DNA from: Epiperipatus broadwayi
Lineage: Eukaryota > Onychophora > Udeonychophora > Euonychophora > Peripatidae
Reading direction: 5' to 3'
Length of the DNA: 64,000 bases
Assembly: GCA_028023455.1 (NCBI GenBank)
Contig: JAQFVV010006551.1
Coordinates: 641,001-705,000, forward strand
The position numbers and the translations under genes were made by a program. The notes under the pieces were generated by a model that saw only the letters and a program-made list of their open reading frames with translations, did no database searches and was not told the DNA's origin. Below are positions 1 to 9,878 of the stretch, piece after piece; position 1 is the stretch's first letter; each line of letters opens with the position of its first letter.

Positions 1-249
1 ATCAAAATTAATTACGAACTTGAAAAAGAAAAAGATGTTGAAGAGGACGATAAAGGTAATGCTACATTGACATATAAAGTAACAAAAGTAAATGAACAGA
101 TGAAAAATTTTCAAATTTGATGCAACACTTATAAATTTTTTGAAAAAGATGGAAAAAATCACAATAAAGGAAATCGTTGGAGTTGCAATTTGATATATAA
201 TAGTTAGTTTGGCCTAAAGATAGTGTGAAGAATATAAAGATTGCAATTG

Positions 250-545
250 CTAAAAAAACAAAAGTTGTTAAATGTGAAGAGTAACAACAATAGGTCTGTT
301 ATCTCATGCTTCTAATGTTTTATTGAGGATATTAACTCAATGTATTTATGGAAAGATAGAGTATTACATTGGAGAAGTAAAGTTTGGTTTTTGGAGAAGA
401 AAAAGTACAAGAAATGCTATTGATGACTTTAGAAGAATTGCATAAAGATATATTGAAAATGATAAAGGAAATAATAAATGTTTTGTGGATTTGGAAAAAG
501 CATTTGATAGAGTAATCTGAAATAAACTTATAACCATCTTAAAAA
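250..545 (+). pseudogene. RTE-like LINE reverse transcriptase fragment (motif A region)
   Basis: Decayed piece of a non-LTR retrotransposon reverse transcriptase, read in shifting frames. Around 285-400 the translation resembles the conserved stretch before motif A (an 'ISHAS.VLLRI' block, then 'FGF' and 'STRNAI'). At about 478-513 it reads CFVDLEKAFDRV, which is RT motif A with its catalytic Asp. A stop follows directly after 'DRVI', and further stops and frameshifts lie upstream, so it is not functional. The style of the blocks fits the RTE group of LINEs with an N-terminal endonuclease, but that part is not seen here. The first 120 bases hold a short open frame that I could not assign. The matching C-terminal part of such an element lies at 5150-6155. 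Confidence 0.7.
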
Positions 546-654
546 TTAAAGAATATTTTGGAAAGAAAAAAAATTCATTTAGAATATATATATATAATTT
601 ATTATTTTTATTATTATTACAATAGTTGTTTAATTAATGGGCATTTTATTTGTA

Positions 655-765
655 TTAAAATATACTGCATCAAGTACTTAACTCCTCTTTCTATATTCAC
701 TTCATCAATATCATTATTCTGTAGTCTAATTCTTATTTTCTGCCCAGTATATATATTTAATATTT
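655..765 (-). pseudogene. RTE-like LINE fragment, inverted
   Basis: On the minus strand this segment translates to YTGQKIRIR, then NNDIDEVNIERGV. The same peptide block occurs on the plus strand at about 5170-5270, and it corresponds to the RT region just before the 'GVRQG' motif B. It is an isolated inverted scrap of the same LINE family, shorter than 120 bp, with no open frame beyond it. Confidence 0.55.
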
Positions 766-887
766 AAGTAACAGTATAGTATATATACATAAATTCCCTT
801 CAGTCATTCAGTCTATCTAATATAACCATTATACATGGCCATGTACATGTGAAAAAGATAAATGATCTCCAATATATGTATTTCATA

Positions 888-1329
888 TATATCATTAAAA
901 GAATAATAAATTTAATGGTAATAAATTATTATAAACAGGTTTTTAATCTGCAGAAGTACTTTTGATTAATTTCTTAAACCTACCTCAACTGCCATTAAAT
1001 TAAAAAATAAAAAGCAAAGTAGAAACAAATGTCATCAATTCAAATCCCATCAATCCTGTATTTTAATGTTAGCAGCTTGTCTATTTATTAAATACATTTT
1101 ATTCCTATTTATAAAATTTGCCTCTTCAATTTTTCTTTTATAGGGTTTCTCTCTTTATGAAGAATTTTCATATTTTCAAAATCAAATTTAAATTTATATT
1201 TGCATGTTTTTTCATGATCAAAGAAAACTGAAGCAGTCATTAAATCACCATATTTCTACTTTTTACATGCTTATATAACAATTCATGCTCCTTTAATCTT
1301 TTCTCAATATTGCATCTCGATTCACCTAT
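888..1329 (-). pseudogene. Penelope-like element 3' end (GIY-YIG), copy A
   Basis: Minus-strand 3' end of a Penelope-like retroelement. It matches, base for base with scattered changes, the segment at 27420-27880 and the plus-strand segment at 2179-2540. The coding part near 1200-1329 corresponds to the GIY-YIG endonuclease zone (Tyr-Ile-Gly-Glu, then an Arg-rich helix and 'KRL.NHE' in the better copy at 27.8 kb). The region from 888 to about 1100 is the 3' untranslated end. It is truncated at 1329, where an inverted copy of the same endonuclease starts, so the two copies are head to head. Stops and frameshifts show it is dead. Confidence 0.65.
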
Positions 1330-2540
1330 GACAGCAGAAAAGTAATATCATATATCAAATTTTTTATGTCTGTATGTTATCATATATAGGTGAATCAAAA
1401 TGCAGTATTTAGAAGAGATTAACCCTTTTTCCGCCTCTTATGAGGTCTCTTGTCGACAGCTGACATCACTCTAATTTCGTTAGTTTTAATGGTAGAATAT
1501 TCGTTTGACAGTTATTGATTAGGTTTTTAAAAGTTCTGTAAGATGGTGCCCTCTTCCAAATTATTTTACAAGTAAAAAATAAAAAAAAACGCATTTAAAA
1601 CTAAACAAAGAAAGAACTTTGTCGGTGATTGGCTGTCAGCCAGCTCTCAGCCAAAAAAGACATTCTGATTGGCTGGAAAGAACAAAGAAACCGCCTGATC
1701 AAAGAAAATAAAGAAAAACGCTGAGGTTTTCATTTCGAATATAATTTTAAAGAATATTAAGTATATATTGAGTAATTACAAATCATTTTCAGAGAGAATA
1801 CTAAAAAAACAAAATTATTTTCGAAAAATATTGAAGATTTTAGTAAAAATATTTAAGATTTAGCAAAAAGAAATATTTACTTTTCTATAACGTAAAAGAC
1901 ATTTACGTCATGAACTCTTTGTTTATATGATAGCTTTTATGTTGCCGAAATTGAATATTTTATAATAAATAAATAGCAATTTATTTTTGAAAGAACTTTC
2001 GTTCACTTTTATAACCTGACAATGTATTAATATACTTTTTATAAATGAATATAAAGTCAATATGATATTAAAGGTGAAAATATTTTGACAATTGACTTGT
2101 CTTCAGTTTGTGAGCTGGCCAATTAAAAGCTTTGATTTTTAGCTGACACAACCAATAATATAATTAGTGGTTAAAAGGTTAAAGGAGCATGAAAAAAGTA
2201 AAAACAATGGTGACTTAATGACTGCTTCAGTTTTATTTGATCATCAACAAACATGTAAATATAAATTTAAATTTGATTTGAAAGTGTGAAAATTCTTCAT
2301 GAAAAGAGAAACCATAATAAAAGAAAAATTAAAGAGGCAATTTTTATAAATAGGAATAAAGTACCTTTAATAAATGGACAAGCTGCTAACATTAAAATAT
2401 AGGATTCATGGGATTTGAATTGATGACGTTTGCTTCTGCTTTTTTTTTTAATTTAATGGCAGTTGAGGACAGGTTTAAGAAATTAACCGAAAGTACTTCT
2501 GTTGTTGAAAAACTGTTTATAATACTTTGTTACAGTTAAA
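1330..2540 (+). pseudogene. Penelope-like element 3' end (GIY-YIG), copy B, interrupted
   Basis: Plus-strand copy of the same PLE 3' end, starting at the head-to-head junction. Bases 1330-1422 carry the start of the GIY-YIG domain (Tyr-Ile-Gly-Glu block, 'KRL' helix start), and 2179-2540 carry the rest of the domain and the 3' end. The two halves are separated by a 756-bp insertion flanked by TTAA. The uninterrupted paralogue (minus strand near 1320) reads straight across this point. The right half shares 'SVLFDH' and 'MKRETIIKEKL' blocks with the copy at 27.7 kb. Several stops are present. Confidence 0.65.
1423..2178. mobile_element. TTAA-flanked (piggyBac-like) non-autonomous DNA transposon
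   Basis: A 756-bp block flanked by TTAA on both sides (1419-1422 and 2179-2182) interrupts a PLE endonuclease sequence. The ends are CCCTTTTT on the left and AAAAGG on the right, a short imperfect terminal inverted repeat (CCCTTTTT against CCTTTTAA). Subterminal AGCTGACA motifs occur near both ends. TTAA duplication with CCC-type ends is the hallmark of the piggyBac superfamily. No transposase frame is visible, so this would be a non-autonomous copy. Removing the block plus one TTAA leaves a sequence matching the intact paralogue at about 1300-1320. Confidence 0.6.
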
Positions 2541-2599
2541 TTTTTTTTTTTATGATTACTATTTTGTTTTAATTAATGGACATTTGATTTATGTTATAT

Positions 2600-4760
2600 A
2601 TATATATATTATAACGATCCAAACGAAGTGGGAGATCGCATCGCACCGCACCGCACTACCAAGGGCGCCATCTAGGCATTTAAACCTAGAAAAATTTATA
2701 AAGTAGGCAGATACGCACTGTTAGGATTCCACTTTATTTACATATTTAGATCGTTAGCCCATTGTCACTAGCTCAGTGGAGACGCAGAGATAATAAAATA
2801 TATAACCTTAGATATAAATATAAAAAAAATAATAAAAGCCACTGCCAGAAATTAACACAGAAAATATTTATTTACGCACATATAAAATCATTCTAAATTC
2901 GAGGAATAAGTTTAACATTTAGATTTTTATCTTAATTTTTAATTTTACATTTAAAATAGCTTGCTATAATGTTTAATATTTTATTTAGAGGGTCGAGTAT
3001 GAATGGACTACATAGGTCTGCATTTGAAAAGAAAGTATTCTTCCCTGATTTAACCTTAGGCAACAAATTTCGCAATCAACTGGCGCCAATCCATCTGATA
3101 CATTCATGTATTCAATGTAGCATGATACGACAACACAAAATACTATATTGTCAGGAATGTACATCTGAACAATAAGTAGAAATAGAGAAGAGATTGATTC
3201 TCCACCAACAGGAATGTGACATCTGTTGGCAAGTAGATCAATAAACAAAAAAACTCCATAGGAATGGACTGTGGTCTTCTGCCGACTTACAAACCCATCC
3301 ATAGGCAAACAGAGGGTGTGTGGCGTATATCTATAATCCTGCCCGTAGCGGACCTCATACTACATCTACTAATTACACAAATATATCCAATCCATTGAAC
3401 CAATTCAACTATGAAATGAATAACCTAAGATTACCCTCCCTTAATATAACTTTACAAACTATATAGCCATTCACGCCCGACTTAATTTTAACATTTAAAT
3501 ATGTTCACACAGATTTGTTTAAAAATGTTGGGTATAGATCGATTACATAGATTCCGCGGTAAAAAACATTTCAAAATAAACATAAACGATCAAAATACAA
3601 AATTATTGATGCGGACAATCGCAGAGGGAAACTTATAAGTAACCCAATAGTATTCACCATAAGATACTTGTGTTGTCACCAATAACTTAAAAGACATCCG
3701 AATAAATACATTTTAGATACTCATCGTAAGGTATCATTATTTATCGAATGTCTATATATTTTGATCAAATATGAAAACCAAAATCTAATTAACCGCAAAA
3801 AAATCCATGCAAGCATCTATAGACAACTTAAATGTAATGCATTTAATAATTTCTACAATCAGAAAAAAAAAAAAAAATGGAAATGATGTTTATCAATCGG
3901 AAAACATATAAAATTAACATTATTAAATTGATTTAAAAACTTACAAAAGTCAGATAAGATTCCGTTTTAACATTTCATTCTTCTTGTTTATCAATTTGTA
4001 AAACTTGACGAAAGTTCTTAATTGATTTTAACAATTGTTCATTTCATATAGCTCATGGTAGAAGAGTCCAGGCCTCTGCTTTCAATTCCCGTTGGCAATT
4101 CCCACGGTGTCTCCATTGGAAGAAAATGTTCTGGAGGTATCATTAGCTGGTTCCTTTCTGGTATCACAGTCTTTTCATTTTATTTTTTTTTAAACAAACA
4201 AAAAAAAATGAGAGAGAACGGCAAGTGCGTCTTACCGTTGTCATCAAATCAAGTTGGAAAAAACTACCTCAACTCTATATTTTTTTTCCTTTTATATCAT
4301 CCACAAGGATTCACTGAACAAAACGTCACTAATCTGTTTTTTCGCCATGGTCCGAGCCAAGGCCTAGTGCTTCCATTGGTCAAGCTAAAATTTCTTTCTT
4401 CTCTTATCTAACTTTCCATCTGACTTTTTAATTAAACAGCTTTTAGATAATTAATAAACAATCATTTCCATTTACAGATTACAGGAATTAATTAATACCT
4501 GTTTTTATTTTAACTTACATTATTTTTTTATTAAAATATTTTTATATTTCAAGCTTGTATTTTTTTATTAAAAAAAATACGTTCAAATACTTTTTTTTTT
4601 TTGTTTATGAAAAAAATATTTTTAAAGTTTAGCATCTGTGCGAATGTATACACGTTTAACAATATTTTAATTTTAGCGTTTAGTTTTTTACTTTTATTTG
4701 CGAACTTTTAAGTTTTTATTTTAAATTAATGTAACGACATATTTATATATCGTTACAATA
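2600..4760. other. unassigned segment, less AT-rich than its surroundings
   Basis: No family recognised. Parts (2620-2720, 2980-3350, 4050-4400) are visibly richer in G+C than the flanks. They allow open frames of about 70-118 codons on both strands, including a minus-strand 107-codon frame (2985-3308) and a plus-strand 118-codon frame (4055-4411). Neither resembles a known protein. A plus-strand reading around 3100-3240 shows several Cys/His pairs but crosses stops. The segment is bounded by TA-rich runs next to 'taacgat' (2615) and 'atcgtta' (4750), which may be chance. It may be an old mobile element or divergent unique DNA. Confidence 0.3.
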
Positions 4761-4787
4761 TATATATATATTGTAACCTAATGAAAT

Positions 4788-4801
4788 AGAGAGAGAGAGA
4801 G
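4788..4801 (+). repeat. (GA)7 microsatellite
   Basis: Short run of GA dinucleotides next to a purine-rich stretch (4800-4920). Confidence 0.8.
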
Positions 4802-5149
4802 CTAAGAAGAAATGGAGAAAAAAGAATAAAGGAGAGATAATGATATAAGAAGAAGATAAAAGAAATGACATGGAAAGAAATGGAATAAAATTGAAATAAA
4901 ATAAAATAAAATATAAATTAGAGACTCTAAATGACTCGGCTCAGTGGGGTTACAATAAATTTAAAGAAAAGAGATGATAATCCAGAGATGTATAATGAAA
5001 TAAAAGTCAAATCCAATATTGATGAACTATATCTACTACAGCTTATTGATATTTTAATAAACCATACAAAAGGTTATCTAAAATCACTAATCTATGCTTA
5101 CCATATTAGTCATACCAATAGATTATACACTCTCTGAATAAGACCTATG

Positions 5150-6155
5150 ATGCTTTGCTTTAAAATATTATCTTACAATATATATATTGGACAAAAAATA
5201 AGAATTAGACAGGAGAATAATAATATTAATGAAGTAAATATAGAAAGAGAAGTTTGGTATTTGATGCAATAGATAACCAATACTTTTTAATATTTATTTA
5301 GAAAACATGTTAAATAAATATTTAGTCTATGGAAAAGCAAATATTGGAGGTAGCATAATAAAATGTATCTGATGTGCAGATGATAAGGTTTTTATATCTG
5401 AGGATGAAAAGAGTCTTCACAATATATTGAATAAATTGGAGGAAGAATGTGAAAAATATAAAATGAAGATTACTTGAAAAGACCAATTTTTTATGGATAG
5501 AGAGGACCTATAAAAAGATTGCAAATTGAAATTGATGATAATATAGTTTAAAAGATAGATTTAGATATTTAGGTAGATGATTGTGTGATGATAGGAGAAA
5601 ATTAGATGAAGTTGAATGAAAAATGGCATTGGAATACAAGGCATTTACTAAGATAAAGAATATATTTTGTGGACTTTTGAAAAGAGAATTAAAGAATAGA
5701 TTAATTAAATGTTGTAGGTAGTGTGAACAAATGTATATTTTTGAAGTCTGGACAATGAGTAAAAAGATTAGGAAGAGATTGAAAACATTTGAGATGTGGT
5801 TATAGAGAAAGATAGAAAAATGAGTTTGATGATTTAAAATGGCAAATTAAAACTTTTGAAAAGAGTAAATAAAAAACAATATTGAGAAAATTAGAGATTG
5901 AAAGAAGAAATGGACTGGACATGCAATTAAGAAGAAATAATAGGTTAAAGAAAGATGTTTATGAGGAAATGATGAGTGGAAACAAAAAGAAAGGATAAAA
6001 AGTTTGATCTTACTGGATGAGAAATAAGATGGGAAGTGATATGTTGAATTGGAGATCTGGAGAATGAATAAAATGAAGTGGAGAAATGGATAAATTTGTG
6101 ATGTGACTGCTCTGTGATTTTGTTTATAGGATAAAATACTATTGATTGATTGATT
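5150..6155 (+). pseudogene. RTE-like LINE, C-terminal half of ORF2, decayed
   Basis: Decayed C-terminal half of a LINE reverse transcriptase. Across changing frames it shows YIGQKIRIR and NIERE (before motif B), CADDKVFISEDEKSL at about 5373-5420 (motif C, with CADD in place of the usual FADD), a thumb-like stretch, and 'KRLKTFEMW' followed by a 'W.GH' block near 5770-5930. That last pair is the typical C-terminal domain of this LINE group. It ends in GATT-rich repeats (6138-6155), a usual 3' tail for RTE elements. Frameshifts and stops are frequent. It may be the other part of the fragment at 250-545, now about 4.6 kb away. Confidence 0.65.
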
Positions 6156-8549
6156 AAACTTGAAGTACATTTCTCTTTTAGCTTAAAGTTATTAAAACAA
6201 GTTTTGTTATTATTTTCCAGATTATATAATTCACATTGTTCTTACAATTTCAGTTAGTTGTAGTATTGTTATATCATAGTTGAAAAATGTATCATCATTA
6301 ATACTCAGAAAATTGCATATATAATTTATATTGACATATGCATATCTGTGATGTTAATGTAGGAAATATTAGATTTCTTGTGAGGTTTTTAGAAAAATTA
6401 TTGTACTTTGGATTTTCACACATATATCATGTTTATGTTTGATAACATAAATATTGTGCTACTATTACATCCATCTTTAACTCAAAAGTAGCTCAGATAA
6501 CTTCTATTGTTATCTGACAAATTATGGAATGTCAGCTTATTTTCTTAGTTTTAATTAGTTGTGGACTGAGTTATATCCAAGATTTTGCATAGAAATTTTT
6601 ATTTATATGTAATATTTATTTCTGTAAAGCTGTAAAAACCTCTAATTTTATATATATCGTATTATTTTTTCAATTAAAAAAAAATACAGGCTTTATAAAA
6701 ATATTTAAATATAGTGGCATACTGTACAAGTATAATTATTAAACGAAGATATGATTTAATGTTATCATAACAATATGATTTTTATATACATTTATTATAT
6801 AAATCAAGTTACCTAATAAATAATGGCAATTACTCATTCCTATACTTTGTCTTTTTAAAAATATAATATAAATAATTGATTAAATATTTCTGTATCAATA
6901 AATAAAATATTTTATTTACTAAGGCAATAAACCTTTAAGCATGTGCGCTTGAAAATACGAAGGTAGGGACCTCTACAGGTCTTAACCACAAACTTACACT
7001 TTGGAAGAAAAGATTTTAATAAAGTAACTTTTGGTTCAGTGCTATATGCATTCATGAGTACTAAACACAAGGGGGGGGGGGGACAAGCCAAACTTATTTA
7101 ATGGCAAATTTTTGGTATACGTTTTTTGATATTATTGTAAAGGGTCTTTTGTACATTTTCATTATTTTTTAATGCATTAATTAAATTTAGAAAGTTTGAA
7201 TACTTAGCTAAATTAATACATTTTTAAAATTTGTTAAATAATACATATTTTGAATGGGTTAATTATTTAATAAAACATAAAAAAATTAATGGAATCAATG
7301 TTATAATTAATCTTTAAGAAATATATTAGTGTAATATCATTAATAAATGTAATTAATTAAGAATATTAAAGATAAATAGAAGAAATATAATTAAATCTTA
7401 AATTAATATGTGTTTATGTTAAAAAAAGAATTTCCTCTTACTTTTAGTAAATTAAAAAGGAAATCTAATTCTCTTTTGCATAACAATTAAAAAATATTGC
7501 AAAAATTAATATCAGTATCCTTCATCAGAAATTTAAAACCATTTTAGAGAATTCTTAAATTTTCATCATTTGTTAGCATCTAATCTGATTATCATAGAGT
7601 TCTCTTTTAAATCCTTTATTAAAAAAGAGTGACTGGTAGCCATAGCTGAAGGCTATGGGAACAAACAATTGGATCAAACAGTCACTATGGTTCAAAAAGA
7701 AGGCTGAAATTATAACTCTACACTTTATTTAAATTGTAATTTATTAAAAAAATAGAACAAAATAATTAACGAAATATCAGGTGAAGTAGCAAAGAAAGAA
7801 TATGAAGAACAAAACAATTGTCAATAATAATCATAAAAAATTAATGAGACTGTAAAGTATATATATGAGCGTGTGTGGTAATGTGCTTAAAAATCCTTTT
7901 ATACTTTAATACACAAATATTTATATTATATATTAATATTTGGAGTACTAGTTTAGTGAGGAAACAAGGAGAAAGTATCTTAGCAGTTTTATAGTAGCAG
8001 TGGGTAAAATGTTTCAGGTCGTTTATTACTTGTTGATGTGATGTGATGTATTTGGCTTCTTCTTAAACGAAGTCAAGAATATCTCAGCAACTATGCCCAG
8101 ATAATGGTGGTTCACTGGCTTCCCCTAGTGTCAAATATACTCAATGCTTATTAAATTGCACCATATTTAGCTTACTTAATGTACTTATATATATATATGG
8201 TAATTATTTATACTTTCTTTTTCTAAGGTAAAGCAAGAATGTATATATACCATTTATCTTTTTAATAAAAGATTTTAATAAACTAAATATATTATTAGGA
8301 AATGAAATCGGTGGTAGGAGTGCATTAATTATTTGATACAAACAAAAAATATTAAGACTGAGAGTTTTATATTCCAGCAGAATCTTAAACAGATTGATGA
8401 GTTGGAATATTAGGAAAACTATTCATGTTAAGTCGTTAGTTTCGATTCTAATTTAATATGATAAGTATTTAATGAATAAAAAAAAGTTGAAAGATTAGAA
8501 ATGTAGATTTGGTAAAAAATGGAGAAGGTAATTTAAAAAAAAATCAAGT
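6156..8549. other. AT-rich sequence without recognised genes
   Basis: I see no coding frame above noise. It contains a run of 12 G at 7071-7082, short TA runs (8188-8198), and an imperfect inverted pair of 'gtgactg...cagtcact' at 7629-7694. No family was recognised. Confidence 0.6.
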
Positions 8550-8681
8550 AAAAAAGTAAATATATGTCAAGCGTTAGTGGCCGAGTAGTCACCACAGCCA
8601 TCTTACAAGCAGTTGTTCCGGTTTCACGGGTTCGCTTCCCGGCCGATGCTTTGACACATGGAAAAAAAAAAGTAAATATAT
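8550..8681 (+). mobile_element. tRNA-Gly-derived SINE, copy 1 (with target-site duplication)
   Basis: Element 8566-8665, flanked by a perfect 16-bp duplication (8550-8565 and 8666-8681). The body is a tRNA-like module: an extended acceptor stem (GTCAAGCG ... GCTTTGAC), an A-box-like TGGCCGAGTAG, an anticodon arm CTTACAAGCAG, and a B-box-like GGTTCGCTTCC. It ends in CACATGG plus an A-tail. The B-box has C where the consensus GGTTCGANTCC has A. Eight copies of this roughly 95-bp module lie in the window, on both strands. RNA polymerase III transcription followed by LINE-driven retrotransposition is inferred. Confidence 0.85.
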
Positions 8682-9499
8682 TTTAAAAATAATTAAATTT
8701 AATATTTATTAAGTAAATAAGAAATGAAAGAATATAATCGAATATATGTTTAGGTAGAGATCATAGGGAAGAATATACTTGTAGAAACTGGATGAAACAT
8801 TGACAGAAAATACATAAGAGAAGAAGGAAGATATTATATAAATTTAGAGAAAATAGGTTGTCATGAATTTTCAAAAAATAAGGCAACATATAAAAATTAA
8901 TGAAAAAATATCTGGGATAAACTCATAAACGTGTATTTTGGTAAATAACTAGTGTTAATCATAATTTAAAAGAAGTAGGTTATATTATTGAAAATAATAA
9001 TTTTGATTGGCTAAAAAAGAGTTAAACTATGATCATGTTTTATGAGTCATTAAATTGATGCACTGCAGAAAAACATATATATTAAGTAGTGAATTGTTAA
9101 TGTGGACAATTTATTTTTGATAAAATTAATGTAAAATCATAAGCAATTGCAAAAGATATATATGGGCTACACTATTAAACAAAGTAATGGTAAGAAGAAT
9201 AAGTAAACTATGATAGAATTCCTACAAGCTCTAAACTTTTGAAATGTCATTATTTAAATAATTTTAAAATTAACTGTGTTACAAAATAAAATTAATGAAA
9301 AGATTTAAAATTGAGCGGTATAGTGTATAAAGTACAAAAAATAATTTGTTCAAATTATTATAAAAAAAATTGTTAAAAAAAATGGAGGGGAGGAAACAGC
9401 CGGCTTCATATCTAAAATTTTATAGAAAAGATTTAAACAGTTCATACCTTGTTTGATAATCAATCTTATCAAGAGAATAATATGTAAACACACAGAGAA

Positions 9500-9530
<31 letters not shown>

Positions 9531-9832
9531 CTCAATACATTTAATAACATACTTTAATCTCATAAATAGTGATATATGATTAAAGTATGTATAGATAAAT
9601 AAAAATTGTTAAATATGTTAAAGATATTACACATGAACAAATAGCAAAGGAGTTGGATTAATTATATCAGTACAGTATTTATAATTAAATAATTAATTAA
9701 AGTCAAAATGTGTGTATGGGCTACAAATTCTATGTCCTCTCACCTAAGAAATTATCAGTAATAATCATTAAAATATTTATCCACAGATGACAATGGTGTA
9801 GTTTGGGTGCTCAAAATGCAGTTTTAGTAAAC
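8682..9832. other. AT-rich sequence without recognised genes
   Basis: No homology recognised on either strand. It contains the mixed microsatellite at 9487-9531. Confidence 0.6.
9487..9531 (+). repeat. (CA)n(TA)n microsatellite
   Basis: A CA run passes into a TA run over about 45 bp. Confidence 0.9.
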
Positions 9833-9852
9833 TATAGTAATATAATTGTAGT

Positions 9853-9878
9853 AATCATCATCATCATCATCATCATCA
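9853..9878 (-). repeat. (TGA)n 3' tail of the RTE element
   Basis: Trinucleotide tail of the LINE; the ORF stop codon lies inside its first unit. Confidence 0.85.

Noticed and set aside
2985-3308. Minus-strand 107-codon gene
   Set aside because: No recognisable domain, an equally open frame on the other strand, and no start or splice context.
4055-4411. 118-codon gene
   Set aside because: Odd composition with homopolymer runs and no similarity I can name; left as part of the unassigned segment.
2613-4757. DNA transposon with 'taacgat' inverted ends
   Set aside because: The inverted match is seven bases next to TA runs, with no duplication and no transposase; too weak to call.
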